From RGIG8306 sp964566025 (GTDB taxonomy: Bacteria > Bacillota > Clostridia > Lachnospirales > Lachnospiraceae), in NCBI GenBank assembly GCA_964566025.1, contig CAZMHF010000006.1, positions 1 to 64,000 on the forward strand: DNA of 64,000 nt, written 5' to 3'. Each line of letters opens with the position of its first letter. The first letter of the stretch is position 1. The notes under the pieces were generated by a model, which was not told the DNA's origin, searched no databases, and was given only the letters and a program-made list of their open reading frames with translations. This document shows positions 8,690-18,556 of the stretch, one piece after another. Both the position numbers and the translations under genes were made by a program.

Positions 8690-10147
8690 CTATTTGTCTA
8701 GTGCATCTTCTAATTTTTTAATCGCATCTTGGATTCTTTTAAGCGATTCGTCTTTCCCTATAATCTCCATGATTTCACTTGCTCCACCTGGCGTCATCAT
8801 CTTTCCAGAAACAGCGATTCTAAGTGGCCACATAGCATAGCCATTTTTACACTCTTTTTTCGCCACATAATCTACCAATACTTGATATAGCGCCGCGTTT
8901 GAATATTCACTATGTCCTTCATAAGCAACATATAATTCTTTTAAAACCTCTAGTGAGCTTTCTAATGTTGTTTTCATTTTCTTATGAACAAACAACTCTA
9001 CCTCATAATCATATGGTTCATCTAAAAAATCAATTAATGCTGGAATATCATTGAACACTTCAATTCTTGATTTAATTAGTTGGGCAATCACTTTGAAGTC
9101 GTAATCCTTCTTCAAACTCTTTTGTATAATAGGCACTGCCTTTTCATAAAAGGCATCTAGTTCCATTGCTTTTATGTATTCACCATTCATCCATTTTAGT
9201 TTTCCATAATCAAATACTGATGGTGATTTGTTGATTTTTCGATAATCAAACTTTTCGATCAATTCGTCAAGACTCATAATCTCTACATTGTCTTCACTAC
9301 TCCACCCAAGCAATGCAACAAAATTAATAACTGCCTCTGGTAAAAATCCCTGCTCAATCAAATCTTCGTAAGAAGAATGTCCTGAGCGCTTGCTTAATTT
9401 ATGATGTTCTTCATCTGTAATTAATGGACAATGCACATAAATAGGCACTTCCCATCCAAATGCGTCATATAGGCGATTATATTTGGGACTTGATGATAAA
9501 TATTCATTTCCTCGAACAATATGTGTAATATTCATCAAATGGTCATCCACTACATTGGCAAAATTATAGGTTGGGAAACCGTCTGATTTAATTAGCACCA
9601 TATCATCTAATTCGCTATTTTCTACCTCGATTGTCCCATAAATTTCATCGGTGAATGATGTTGTACCTGTTTGAGGATTATTTTGTCGAATAACATAAGG
9701 AACTCCCGATGCAAGCTTTTGGGCAATTTCTTCTTTTGTTAATGACAAGCAATGCTTATCATATGACATAATTTCTTTTTCACTAATGGACGTCTTAAGA
9801 CTTTCAAGGCGTTCCTTTGTACAAAAACAATAATACGCCTCACCTCTTTCTACAAGCTCCAATGCGTACTTCAAATAAAGACCGCTTTTTTGTCGCTCAC
9901 TTTGAATGTAAGGTCCAACACCTTTGTCCTTATCAGGCCCCTCATCATGGATAAGACCTGTTTCTTTTAATGTTTTATATATAATTTCCGTAGCGCCTTC
10001 AACAAATCTCTCTTGATCCGTATCTTCAATTCGTAAAATAAATGTGCCTTTTTCATGTTTTGCAATTAAAAATTCATACAAAGCTGTTCGTAAATTTCCA
10101 ACATGCATACGACCCGTTGGACTTGGTGCGAAACGAGTTCTAATCAT
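8690..10147 (-). CDS. gltX: Glutamyl-tRNA synthetase
   Basis: Charges tRNA-Glu (and in many Firmicutes also tRNA-Gln, later amidated by GatCAB) in the cytoplasm. 485 residues, normal for bacterial GluRS. Class I signature PSPTGRMHVGNLRTALYEFL at residues 8-27 (HIGH variant HVGN), ILRIEDTD near 38-45, PTYNFANVVDDHLM and the HKLSKRSGH loop (KMSKS equivalent, KLSKR). ATG has a GGAAG ribosome site. Whether it is discriminating cannot be read safely from sequence alone. Ends with TAG. Confidence 0.97.
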   Translation of the reverse strand: MIRTRFAPSPTGRMHVGNLRTALYEFLIAKHEKGTFILRIEDTDQERFVEGATEIIYKTLKETGLIHDEGPDKDKGVGPYIQSERQKSGLYLKYALELVERGEAYYCFCTKERLESLKTSISEKEIMSYDKHCLSLTKEEIAQKLASGVPYVIRQNNPQTGTTSFTDEIYGTIEVENSELDDMVLIKSDGFPTYNFANVVDDHLMNITHIVRGNEYLSSSPKYNRLYDAFGWEVPIYVHCPLITDEEHHKLSKRSGHSSYEDLIEQGFLPEAVINFVALLGWSSEDNVEIMSLDELIEKFDYRKINKSPSVFDYGKLKWMNGEYIKAMELDAFYEKAVPIIQKSLKKDYDFKVIAQLIKSRIEVFNDIPALIDFLDEPYDYEVELFVHKKMKTTLESSLEVLKELYVAYEGHSEYSNAALYQVLVDYVAKKECKNGYAMWPLRIAVSGKMMTPGGASEIMEIIGKDESLKRIQDAIKKLEDALDK

Positions 10148-10209
10148 CTCTTTTGCTTCCTTTCACGCTATAATTTTCTACTCTACTACAGTTACATAAA
10201 ATAATCAAG

Positions 10210-11118
10210 CTACTCACTAAGAATTTCGTTATAAATCAAATAGCACATAGAAGCTTTTGCAGGTAGAAAATCCACTTCTAATGCTTGCGTTAATCTGTTT
10301 TTACTAATACCCAATTCTATTAATTTTTGTTCCATTTCATCTGTTAAATAGGATTTCAACTGTCCTTTTCTTGTCGCTTCCATAAGCATAAATGCTTCTT
10401 TTGGCAAAAGACCTCGCTCACATAATTCAAAAAACCAATCATCACGATTGCTAAAATCTATTTTTCTAAATTGTGCCCATTTTTTAAAAAAGGCTTCTTT
10501 CTTTTCACGAAAACTTTGCTTATTCGTCTTTAGCACATCCAAGCCTTCTTCAATCGAAATATGTTGTACTAGCTCTGTTGCCGCTTTTACATATCGCTCT
10601 GTGGAAAACTCTCCATTGAGAATTAAATTAGCTAATTTTTCTCCGACAAAATTGCGACAAAACTCTTCTAATTGTGAGATAACCTCTGCTGGTGCTTCAA
10701 AAACAAGATAAGGCTCATATTCACCAACAAAGCCAAATAACACTTGATAGGCAAAGGGGAATTTTTGATTTTCTTGATAAAGTATCAATAAAAGTTCCTT
10801 TGGCAACCCAAAACCAAGCAACCCAGCAACAAAGGATTCTGTTATTTTACCAACGGCCCAAAGAGCTAACCCACTTTGGTTAGCAAAATAGGTTAGCTCA
10901 TATGCTAGATAATATATTTCTTCGTAATTGCGCTTTCTAATAAGCGCCAATTCTTCTTCGATTCTTGTCTCTACCCACTTTGGTAATTTTGCACCGTAAA
11001 TTTGTCGCGCTGCGGTATATGTGTATAAGGACAACTCCATTGTATCATGTTCTTCAAAAAATCGAATGGTGTTATGTTGACATCCATCTACTGTTTGGTC
11101 AATTGCTTCATAATCCAT
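10210..11118 (-). CDS. Miniature PolC-like protein, catalytic aspartates lost
   Basis: 302 residues with no obvious standard domain, but several stretches align in order with the polymerase core of Gram-positive DNA polymerase III PolC (about 1,440 residues). IYGAKLPKWVETRIEEEL (40-57) matches the region before the palm, SFVAGLLG (95-102) matches SSFVA, FGFVGEYEPYLVF (128-140) matches FLGFKGDxxPDIDLNF, TELVQ (181-185) and GLDV..N (192-199) match ELVQ and GTDVWLGN, RDD (225-227) is shared, AFMLMEATRKG (242-252) matches AFKIMESVRKGKG, and FLPAKA (284-289) matches MFPKAHA. The catalytic PDIDLNF has become PYLVFEA and the SRGS loop is gone, so polymerase activity is not expected. No exonuclease, PHP or zinc region. 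Intact frame, so probably a functional non-enzyme. Homology is my reading, not a search result. Confidence 0.6.
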   Translation of the reverse strand: MDYEAIDQTVDGCQHNTIRFFEEHDTMELSLYTYTAARQIYGAKLPKWVETRIEEELALIRKRNYEEIYYLAYELTYFANQSGLALWAVGKITESFVAGLLGFGLPKELLLILYQENQKFPFAYQVLFGFVGEYEPYLVFEAPAEVISQLEEFCRNFVGEKLANLILNGEFSTERYVKAATELVQHISIEEGLDVLKTNKQSFREKKEAFFKKWAQFRKIDFSNRDDWFFELCERGLLPKEAFMLMEATRKGQLKSYLTDEMEQKLIELGISKNRLTQALEVDFLPAKASMCYLIYNEILSE

Positions 11119-11131
11119 AAAACCTTAGCCT

Positions 11132-11857
11132 CTATTCTGGCATATCCCAGTTATGCCACACATTTTGCACATCATCGTCTTCATCTAATAAATCCAATGT
11201 TTTATTAATATTCTTTATGTCTTTTTCATCTGATAGCTCTGTCCATGTTTGAGGGATCATCGTAATATCTGCACTAACCATCGGTATTTTTTGTTTTTCA
11301 AGAGCTTCTCTTACTGTACTAAAATCGTCTGGTTCTGTGATAATTTCATAGCTATCCTCTTCTTCGATAAGGTCTTCCGCTCCAGCTTCTATAGCTATCA
11401 TCATAAATTCATCATAATCCATCTCGAATTCTTCTTTGTCGATAATAATTTGGCCTTTTCGATCGAACATAAATGAAACACATCCTGGCGTACCAATGTT
11501 GCCATTTCCTTTTGTAAAGGCATTGCGTACATTTCCCGCTGTACGATTTTTATTATCAGTTAATGTCTCCACAATAATCGCTATTCCATTTGGCCCATAA
11601 CCTTCATAGGTAATTGTCTCAAAATTAGCCGAATTCATGTCCTTTTTAAGACTGCGCTCAATCGTATCATTTGGCATATTATTTGCCTTCGCTTTGGCAA
11701 TAACATCCCTTAGCCTACTATTATGCTCAGGATCTGCTCCGCCTTCCTTAACTGCCACAGCAAGTTCTCGTCCAATTCGTGTAAAGATCTTGCCCTTTGC
11801 TGAATCATTTTTCTCTTTTTTATGCTTGATGTTCGCAAATTTCGAATGTCCTGACAT
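11132..11857 (-). CDS. YebC/PmpR family regulator
   Basis: 241 residues, full length. Begins MSGHSKFANIKHKKEKNDS, the family's hallmark start, with NNMPNDTIERSLKK, YEGYGPNGIAIIVE and the CVSFMFDRKGQI segment. Members are described as transcriptional regulators and, more recently, as translation factors that relieve stalling; which applies here is unknown. Lies 13 bp upstream of the PolC-like gene and may be cotranscribed with it. Ribosome site GAGG. Confidence 0.95.
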   Translation of the reverse strand: MSGHSKFANIKHKKEKNDSAKGKIFTRIGRELAVAVKEGGADPEHNSRLRDVIAKAKANNMPNDTIERSLKKDMNSANFETITYEGYGPNGIAIIVETLTDNKNRTAGNVRNAFTKGNGNIGTPGCVSFMFDRKGQIIIDKEEFEMDYDEFMMIAIEAGAEDLIEEEDSYEIITEPDDFSTVREALEKQKIPMVSADITMIPQTWTELSDEKDIKNINKTLDLLDEDDDVQNVWHNWDMPE

Positions 11858-11884
11858 ATCGTATTCCTCATTTCTATTTCTTAA

Positions 11885-13150
11885 TTACTTTCCGTAAATC
11901 GTATTATGAAGTCTGTTAATTGTCGCTTCAAATTGTGGTACTAATACACCCGATATTTTACCAACCGTCATCGAATTATATAGTCCATCATACGGTATCT
12001 TTCCTGCATGAATTCCAAAAGATAAGTATTTAGGTAAACCTGTTACAAGGCTTATGAAGTCTCCTGGTGGTATATTGTGTTTTACATAGCTTGCCAATGT
12101 ATTTGCTACTTCCACAGCTTTAAAAGGTGACATCGTTTGCATCTTTCCAAAAATTCCGACCAAAACCTTTCTTTGGCGCTCTGTTCGAGCATGATCTGAG
12201 CCAACATAGCGAACACGACAATAGGCTAATGCCTGATTTCCGTTTAAATTGTATGTTCCGCCACCTGGTAATTGATCTGTACTGTCCGGTCTACCTTTTA
12301 GGCGATTTTGCTCTACCATATATTGATTCATATACTTCACTTCTGCATCTGTAACGCTCATTGATACACCATCAACAACATCTACTAAACTTTGGAATGC
12401 ATCAAAATTAATGGTTGCGTAGTAGTCAATTGCAATACGATAATTTTCTTGAATGGTTTGTACTAAAAATTGCGGTCCACCAATTGCATGTGCATAATTT
12501 AGTTTATTAGGACTACGTCCTGGAATATTTGCATAACTATCTCGCATAAAAGAGGTTAAGAAAATAGTGTTTTTCGATGCGTTAATAGACATCAAAATCA
12601 TTGCATCCGAATTTCCATTCCAGTTATCCACACGAACATCTCGTCCTATTAATAAAATATTCGTAACGCCACCTTCATTTAGTATAGGAATATCTCTAAT
12701 ATTGTTTAACTCATCTTCAATTTGAGCAAGCTGGCTAGAGTTCGCCTCAACCCCCGGATCAATGGTATAACCTGGTAGCCCATTCACTCCTGGAATCACA
12801 TAATACCCATCTTCATTTTTTGTCATACCAGCATACGGGTCTTCTTCTGTGTAGTCCGTTGCAAGCGTAAATTTTTCATCTGGCACGTAGGTAGACCTAT
12901 ATAAACTGGCGATATAGAACAAACCAATTCCAACGATTAAAAGAAGGAGGCCTAGTACCGTGCTTCCTGCAATAATGGCAATTTTAGCTCCCTTACTTTT
13001 CTTTTTCTTCTTTTTCTTATATGTATTCATATCGACATATGTTCTTTTTGCATTTGTCGCTTTTTGATAATCATTTTGGGATTTATTAGATGCTTGCGAC
13101 TTTCGAACAGCCTTTTTTTTAGGCTCATTTGCATCCGATGTACTTTTCAT
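11885..13150 (-). CDS. LytR-CpsA-Psr (LCP) family wall-polymer ligase
   Basis: Extracellular membrane-anchored phosphotransferase that links teichoic acids or polysaccharides to peptidoglycan. 421 residues: a Lys-rich cytoplasmic start, one membrane segment (about 55-82), then the LCP domain. TNILLIGRDVR, SDAMILMSINASKNTIFLTSFMRDS, NYAHAIGG, and YCRVRYVGSDHARTERQRKVL (with the conserved Arg residues that bind the pyrophosphate lipid) are all present. ATG at 13150 has AAGGAG at a good distance; the frame's earlier TTG lies within that ribosome site. Confidence 0.93.
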   Translation of the reverse strand: MKSTSDANEPKKKAVRKSQASNKSQNDYQKATNAKRTYVDMNTYKKKKKKKSKGAKIAIIAGSTVLGLLLLIVGIGLFYIASLYRSTYVPDEKFTLATDYTEEDPYAGMTKNEDGYYVIPGVNGLPGYTIDPGVEANSSQLAQIEDELNNIRDIPILNEGGVTNILLIGRDVRVDNWNGNSDAMILMSINASKNTIFLTSFMRDSYANIPGRSPNKLNYAHAIGGPQFLVQTIQENYRIAIDYYATINFDAFQSLVDVVDGVSMSVTDAEVKYMNQYMVEQNRLKGRPDSTDQLPGGGTYNLNGNQALAYCRVRYVGSDHARTERQRKVLVGIFGKMQTMSPFKAVEVANTLASYVKHNIPPGDFISLVTGLPKYLSFGIHAGKIPYDGLYNSMTVGKISGVLVPQFEATINRLHNTIYGK

Positions 13151-13258
13151 AATATACTCCTTTTTCAAGTTCCTCTTCTACCTTTATTACATTTGTCTAT
13201 TATAACGCATCTCATTATTTTTGCAACTACTTTTATCGTCCAATATTCTACAAAATAG

Positions 13259-14647
13259 TTAGATTTCTTTATGCGCTACATTGTTACCTACGATATTATT
13301 TAGCCACTTATATTGCTTATATCTCCTAATGCCAATTATGGCCTTTACGACTTCCTCAAAGGATAGCGCCGCAAAAACATACGGTACTGGCCACTTTAAA
13401 AACAACCCTGTTATAACAGCTAACGGAATACCAATACACCATACACCAAGAATATCTAGCATCAGACAAAACTTCGTATCGCCTCCACTTCTGAAAATTC
13501 CTGTAATCATAATATAATTTGTGATTTTAAAAATGGCATAACATGCGTTAATAACAATTGCGATTCTGGCATAGTTCATTGCCTGTGAGGACAAGTTTGA
13601 AAAGAGCATCGTAAATGGATTTCTAAATAAAACAGCAAAAAATGATACGACAACTGCCAATTCAACACCTAATATTAAAAACTTTTTGGCATACGTTTTT
13701 GCTACTGAAAGCTTATTTTCTCCCATTAAATTGCCCATAATAACGCCACTTGCATTAGCAACTCCCATAAAAAATACATTCATAAACTCTGCCATCGTCG
13801 TGCACACCGTTATGGCAGCGACCGCTTCGTCGCCTAAGCGCCCATATACAACTGAATATATGGTTGTTCCTAACCCCCACATTAATTCATTGAGAATAAC
13901 GGGGAATGACTTTGTAAAATACAATTTTAAAATGGATTTATCTACCCACAAAAATTCACGTGGCTTAATCGCGGGTGGCCCATTTTTGATATAAACATAG
14001 CTTAATAAAACAATCACCTCAAGCACACGAGCTGCCAATGTAGCAATCGCTGCGCCCTTAACACCTAGTGCTGGTGCACCAAAATTACCATAGATCAATG
14101 TGTAGTTTAAGCACACATTTGTCAAAATAGCAACTAACGTTGTGATTACAGGGATTTTAACACTTCCTGTTGCACGTAAAATCTGTTGATATATCATCGA
14201 AATTGCCACAAGTGGATATGACCACACAGCAATCTTAAGGTATTCAACGCCTAAATTAGCGGTTTCTCTTGATGATACAAATAAATTCATAATCGTGTGT
14301 GGGATATTAAATGCAACAATAGAGACAATGGACGTAATAACAATACCAACTGGAAGCGCTAGCGCCATAACCTTTTTGATATTTCTAACATCCTTCATCC
14401 CCCAATATTGAGATGCTAAGATACCACTTCCGCTACAAATACCAAATAGCAACAAACACATCACAAAAAAAAGCTTATTCGCCTGCCCTACCGCCGAAAT
14501 CGCTTGGTCTCCTAAATCGCCTATCATCACATTATCAATCATATTGACAACGCTATTTAATAAACTTTGCGCCGCAATTGGCAACGCAAATAGTAATGTC
14601 TTTCTTAAGAAGACTTTATCTTTATATGGTGCTAATAATATATTCAC
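13259..14647 (-). CDS. MATE family efflux transporter
   Basis: Multidrug or toxin extrusion antiporter driven by Na+ or H+. 462 residues with 12 predicted membrane helices in two related halves: LLFALPIAAQSLLNSVVNMIDNVMIG at the start is the typical MATE helix 1, and MWGLGTTIYSVVYGRLGDEAVAA opens the second half. Substrate cannot be inferred. The start is GTG after AAGAG. It is 26 bp downstream of alr, so it may be read with rex-alr. Confidence 0.92.
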   Translation of the reverse strand: MNILLAPYKDKVFLRKTLLFALPIAAQSLLNSVVNMIDNVMIGDLGDQAISAVGQANKLFFVMCLLLFGICSGSGILASQYWGMKDVRNIKKVMALALPVGIVITSIVSIVAFNIPHTIMNLFVSSRETANLGVEYLKIAVWSYPLVAISMIYQQILRATGSVKIPVITTLVAILTNVCLNYTLIYGNFGAPALGVKGAAIATLAARVLEVIVLLSYVYIKNGPPAIKPREFLWVDKSILKLYFTKSFPVILNELMWGLGTTIYSVVYGRLGDEAVAAITVCTTMAEFMNVFFMGVANASGVIMGNLMGENKLSVAKTYAKKFLILGVELAVVVSFFAVLFRNPFTMLFSNLSSQAMNYARIAIVINACYAIFKITNYIMITGIFRSGGDTKFCLMLDILGVWCIGIPLAVITGLFLKWPVPYVFAALSFEEVVKAIIGIRRYKQYKWLNNIVGNNVAHKEI

Positions 14648-14673
14648 GATTTCTCTTTTCTAACAATTTTCTT

Positions 14674-15861
14674 TTAATTAATAAGGGCTGAAAAATAATC
14701 TTTTTTCCCTACGATAATACCCTTTTGCCAATACACACGTGGAACTCGCTTTGATAAATCGCACAAAAATTCATAGGCAAATCGCTGGCTTAATTTTGCC
14801 AACTCATCTACTGTAATTTTTTCATTGCCATCCTCACCAATTAGCGTAACCTTATCGTGCATGGTAGCGTCTTTTATATTTGTCACATCTACCATAAAGC
14901 AATCCATGCATATACGTCCGCAAATGGGTGCTTTTTTTCCACGAATTAATACATATCCTTTATCCGATAAGCTTCTTGGATAACCATCGGCATAGCCAAC
15001 AGGTATCACAGCAATTCTACTTTTTTTTGTGGTTGTGTATGTTCCACCATAACTAATAGGAACTCCTGCGTCTATATCGCGTATGGCAACGATATGTGAT
15101 TTTAGAGCCAAAGCAGGTTTTAATAATACTTCTTTCTTTTCGACTTCCTCACTCGGATAAATACCATATAGGCTAATTCCCACACGTGCCATACCAAGTG
15201 ACGTACTCGCCATATCAATCAATCCTGCACTATTCGCGCAATGTCGCAAAGGAATATGAATATCTTCTTTTGTTAATTGCTCGCAAAATGCTACAAACAT
15301 TTCAAACTGTTTATTGGTTGGTTCTTTATTTACTTCATCTGCACGGGCAAAATGTGTATAAATTCCCTCCATATGAATACATGACAAATGCGTTAGTTGC
15401 TTAATTTGATTCATCCCATCATAATCGCATGAAAAGCCGAATCGACACATGCCTGTGTCAAGTTTGATATGCACACCAAGAACTTTATTCTCGCCTGTTT
15501 TCATCTGATAGCGTTCCATTGCTTCTTGTATCTCAAGTGCCACCTCATATGAATATATGACTGGCGTAATATGATAAAAAAGGCAATCCTCAATATGATT
15601 GTAATGTGTATAACCCATTGTCAATATCGGCGCTTCAATACCGCCCTCTCGCAAATTAATGGCTTCTTTGATAGTAGCCACGCAAAAGCCCCAAACGTTT
15701 TGTTCAATTGCTTTAGCGATTGGTATCGCGCCATGTCCATAACCATCTGCTTTTACTACGGCACAAATTAATGTGTTTCCCGCATTTCTTTGTAGTTCGC
15801 TTAAATTATGTTGTATGTAATCCAAATTTATATTCGCCCAAACGCGATAATAATCATTCAT
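14674..15861 (-). CDS. alr: Alanine racemase
   Basis: PLP enzyme that makes D-alanine for peptidoglycan. 395 residues. The PLP lysine lies in AVVKADGYGHGA, the second catalytic Tyr in VPISYGGTY, with MCRFGF, ARVGISLYGIYP and CMDCFMVDVT further family markers. I chose ATG 15861 because the protein then begins MNDYYRVWANINLDYI, as in the family; this overlaps the end of rex by 8 bp. The nearest strong ribosome site (AAAGGAG) is about 13 nt away, which is long, so translational coupling to rex is likely. Confidence 0.94.
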   Translation of the reverse strand: MNDYYRVWANINLDYIQHNLSELQRNAGNTLICAVVKADGYGHGAIPIAKAIEQNVWGFCVATIKEAINLREGGIEAPILTMGYTHYNHIEDCLFYHITPVIYSYEVALEIQEAMERYQMKTGENKVLGVHIKLDTGMCRFGFSCDYDGMNQIKQLTHLSCIHMEGIYTHFARADEVNKEPTNKQFEMFVAFCEQLTKEDIHIPLRHCANSAGLIDMASTSLGMARVGISLYGIYPSEEVEKKEVLLKPALALKSHIVAIRDIDAGVPISYGGTYTTTKKSRIAVIPVGYADGYPRSLSDKGYVLIRGKKAPICGRICMDCFMVDVTNIKDATMHDKVTLIGEDGNEKITVDELAKLSQRFAYEFLCDLSKRVPRVYWQKGIIVGKKDYFSALIN

Positions 15862-16501
15862 CTGACTTATGATTCTCCTTTTTTGCATTTTCAAAGCGAT
15901 AGCTTAATCTCATTAAACTCTCTGATAAATGAACATTCTCTACTAGCACATCTGCTGGCACCTTCAAATCAGTATGCGCAAAATTCCAAATCGCTTTGAT
16001 TCCATTTTGAACCAATATTTCTGCCACCCCAATCGCTTGCACTTTAGGGATAGTAAGTGCCGCCATTTCGATTTGATTTTCTTGCAAAAAGTTCGCCAAA
16101 TTATCAATATGTAGTACGGGAATGCCCCTAACAAATGTTCCAATTAATTCTTCTCGAATATCGAAAATCGCCCTGTACACGAAGCCTCGATTTTCAAAAT
16201 TCGCATAATTAGCAATCGCTTGCCCTAAATTTCCTGCTCCGATAATAATCATATCATGCTTTGCATTTAATCCAAGTAGATTACCAATTTCATCGTACAA
16301 ATATTCTATATTATAGCCATAGCCTTGTTGTCCAAAACCACCAAAGTTATTTAAATCTTGTCGAATTTGGGATGCTGTCACTCCCATACGTTCACTTAAT
16401 TCATAAGAAGAAATTCGCTCTATTCCAAACTCTTTAAGCTCGCCTAAGTAACGATGATAACGTGGAAGTCGTTGGATCACTGCTTTTGATATCTGTTTCA
16501 T
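15854..16501 (-). CDS. rex: Redox-sensing transcriptional repressor Rex
   Basis: Senses the NADH/NAD+ ratio and represses fermentation and anaerobic respiration genes when NADH is low. 215 residues: an N-terminal winged helix (ISKAVIQRLPRYHRYLGEL, then VTASQIRQDLNNFGGFGQQGYGYN) and a Rossmann domain with MIIIGAGNLGQAIANY. All key features of Rex are present at normal length. Has its own consensus promoter, divergent from the ABC-F gene, and overlaps alr downstream. Ribosome site GAAGGAG. Confidence 0.97.
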   Translation of the reverse strand: MKQISKAVIQRLPRYHRYLGELKEFGIERISSYELSERMGVTASQIRQDLNNFGGFGQQGYGYNIEYLYDEIGNLLGLNAKHDMIIIGAGNLGQAIANYANFENRGFVYRAIFDIREELIGTFVRGIPVLHIDNLANFLQENQIEMAALTIPKVQAIGVAEILVQNGIKAIWNFAHTDLKVPADVLVENVHLSESLMRLSYRFENAKKENHKSDE

Positions 16502-16530
16502 ATAAGCTCCTTCTTAATTTTAATAAGGAA

Positions 16531-16559
16531 AGTATACGCCATTGCTAAATTTTTGTCAA
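16531..16559 (-). promoter_or_regulatory. Promoter of rex-alr
   Basis: TTGACA (16554-16559), 17-bp spacer, TATACT (16531-16536) on the minus strand, about 30 bp before the rex ATG. No clear Rex operator overlaps it. Confidence 0.8.
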
Positions 16560-16578
16560 TCTTGCCGAGTGAGAAACC

Positions 16579-16607
16579 TTGACTTTATCGCTACGATTTC
16601 ATAGAAT
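16579..16607 (+). promoter_or_regulatory. Promoter of the ABC-F gene
   Basis: TTGACT (16579-16584), 17-bp spacer, TAGAAT (16602-16607) on the plus strand, back to back with the rex promoter. Confidence 0.7.
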
Positions 16608-16636
16608 GAGTACGGTACAACAACTTTATTTACGAA

Positions 16637-18556
16637 ATGAGTATACATATGATTTTATCGTGTCACAACATAGAAAAGTCCTTTAATGACCATACTATAT
16701 TAAAAAAAGCTTCTTTTCATATAGAAGAACGCGAAAAAGCTTCCATTGTAGGCGTAAATGGCGCGGGGAAAACGACATTGCTTCGCATTCTAATTGGTGA
16801 ATTGGAAGCCGATAGCGGAAATATTGTATTAGCCAAAGGAAAAACCTTAGGTTATTTATCACAACATCAGGAGTTATCTACTTCCGATTCAATTTATGAT
16901 ACGCTTTTAGCTGTAAAAGGATATTTGCTTACTATTGAAAAAGAAATTCGCGCACTTGAAACTAAGATGCACAATGCCACAGGAAGCCACTTAGAATCCT
17001 TATTAGAGCAATATGATAAATTAAATTTACAATATGAGCAGGAAAATGGTTATGCTTATCGTAGCGAGGTTACGGGCATTCTAAAGGGGTTAGGGTTTTT
17101 AGAAAGCGAATTTGAAAAGCCAGTTTCCACCTTATCAGGCGGGCAAAAAACACGCGTTTCATTAGGTCGTCTATTGCTTCAAAATCCCGATATTATTATT
17201 TTAGATGAGCCAACGAACCATTTGGATTTATCCAGTATTACGTGGCTTGAAAATTATTTATTAAATTATGCTGGTAGTGTTTTGATTGTTTCGCATGACC
17301 GCTATTTTCTTGACAAAATCGTTTCCAAAATTATCGAAATTGAGCATGGCAATGTCGCTGTTTATTCTGGCAACTATTCCACCTATTCAGTTAAGAAAAA
17401 AGCCGCTTTCGAAGCCATTGTCAAGCAATATGTTAAACAGCAACAAGAAATCAAGCATCAGGAAGAAGTAATTACAAAATTAAAATCGTTTAATCGTGAA
17501 AAATCCATCAAGCAGGCTGAAAGTCGCGAAAAAGCACTACAACGCATAGACCTTATCGAAAAACCAATCGGCGAGGATAAAACCTTTCACTTTGAGTTGG
17601 TTCCGCCCGTTATTAGTGGCAAAGATGTCCTTTCCGTTGAAGGTCTTTCAAAATCATTTGGGGCGCAAACTTTATTCACAAATTTACATTTTGAAATCAA
17701 GCGTGGTGAGCATGTTGCTATCGTTGGAAATAACGGCACGGGGAAAACGACATTGCTAAAAATTCTTAATCAAATTCACCAAGCTGATGACGGCATATTT
17801 AAGCTCGGCTCGAATGTTTGTATTGCTTATTATGACCAAGAGCATCATGTATTACATGACGAATCAACTCTCTTTGATGAAATCTCTGATGCTTACCCTT
17901 CTATGTCAAACACCGAGATTCGCAATGTTCTTGCTGCCTTTTTATTTACGGGTGATGATGTATATAAGCAAATCAAGTTTTTAAGTGGTGGCGAGAAAGG
18001 GCGTCTATCCCTTGCAAAGCTTATGCTTTCAAAAGCGAATTTGCTGATTTTGGATGAGCCAACAAACCATTTAGACATTATGTCAAAGGAAATATTAGAA
18101 CAAGCGATCAATCGATATACAGGAACGGTCTTATATGTTTCGCACGATCGTTTTTTTATCAATCAAACGGCTACACGAATTCTCGAATTAACAAGCCAAA
18201 CATTTTTAAATTATATTGGTAATTACGATTACTATTTAGAAAAAAAAGAATTATTAAGTGCCAGCCTACTGCCAACGCCTACTGCAAGTACCACCGAGGA
18301 AGAAACACTTACAAAAAATGATTGGGAGATGCAAAAAGAACTACAAGCAAAAAAGCGTAAGCAGCAAAATGACTTAGCAAAATGTGAAAATGAAATTGCT
18401 AAACACGAAGCTTCTATTCAAGCGATTGAAGAGGAAATGTTATTGCCTGATGTATGTACCAATGCATCGAAGCTTCTTCAATTACAAAATGAAAAAGAAG
18501 CACTCGAGTCAATACTCGAACGCTTCTATGAACAATGGGAAACACTAGCTGAGTAG
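16637..18556 (+). CDS. ABC-F family ATPase (ribosome-associated)
   Basis: Soluble protein with two ABC ATPase domains and no membrane domain; ABC-F proteins act on stalled or antibiotic-bound ribosomes. 639 residues. First Walker A GVNGAGKTTLLR, signature LSGGQKTRVSLG and Walker B ILDEPTNHLD; second Walker A GNNGTGKTTLL, signature LSGGEKGRLSLAK and LILDEPTNHLD. The linker (about 240-310) is Lys/Glu-rich and the C-terminal end (about 555-639) is a coiled coil like Uup/YfmR. Start could be ATG 16637 or 16649 (MILSCHNI); no strong ribosome site decides. Looks like a housekeeping ABC-F, not a resistance type, but that is uncertain. Confidence 0.93.
   Translation: MSIHMILSCHNIEKSFNDHTILKKASFHIEEREKASIVGVNGAGKTTLLRILIGELEADSGNIVLAKGKTLGYLSQHQELSTSDSIYDTLLAVKGYLLTIEKEIRALETKMHNATGSHLESLLEQYDKLNLQYEQENGYAYRSEVTGILKGLGFLESEFEKPVSTLSGGQKTRVSLGRLLLQNPDIIILDEPTNHLDLSSITWLENYLLNYAGSVLIVSHDRYFLDKIVSKIIEIEHGNVAVYSGNYSTYSVKKKAAFEAIVKQYVKQQQEIKHQEEVITKLKSFNREKSIKQAESREKALQRIDLIEKPIGEDKTFHFELVPPVISGKDVLSVEGLSKSFGAQTLFTNLHFEIKRGEHVAIVGNNGTGKTTLLKILNQIHQADDGIFKLGSNVCIAYYDQEHHVLHDESTLFDEISDAYPSMSNTEIRNVLAAFLFTGDDVYKQIKFLSGGEKGRLSLAKLMLSKANLLILDEPTNHLDIMSKEILEQAINRYTGTVLYVSHDRFFINQTATRILELTSQTFLNYIGNYDYYLEKKELLSASLLPTPTASTTEEETLTKNDWEMQKELQAKKRKQQNDLAKCENEIAKHEASIQAIEEEMLLPDVCTNASKLLQLQNEKEALESILERFYEQWETLAE

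Noticed and set aside
16637..18556. Antibiotic-resistance ABC-F
   Set aside because: No resistance-type linker motif recognised and the C-terminal coiled coil fits housekeeping Uup/YfmR types; context is housekeeping.
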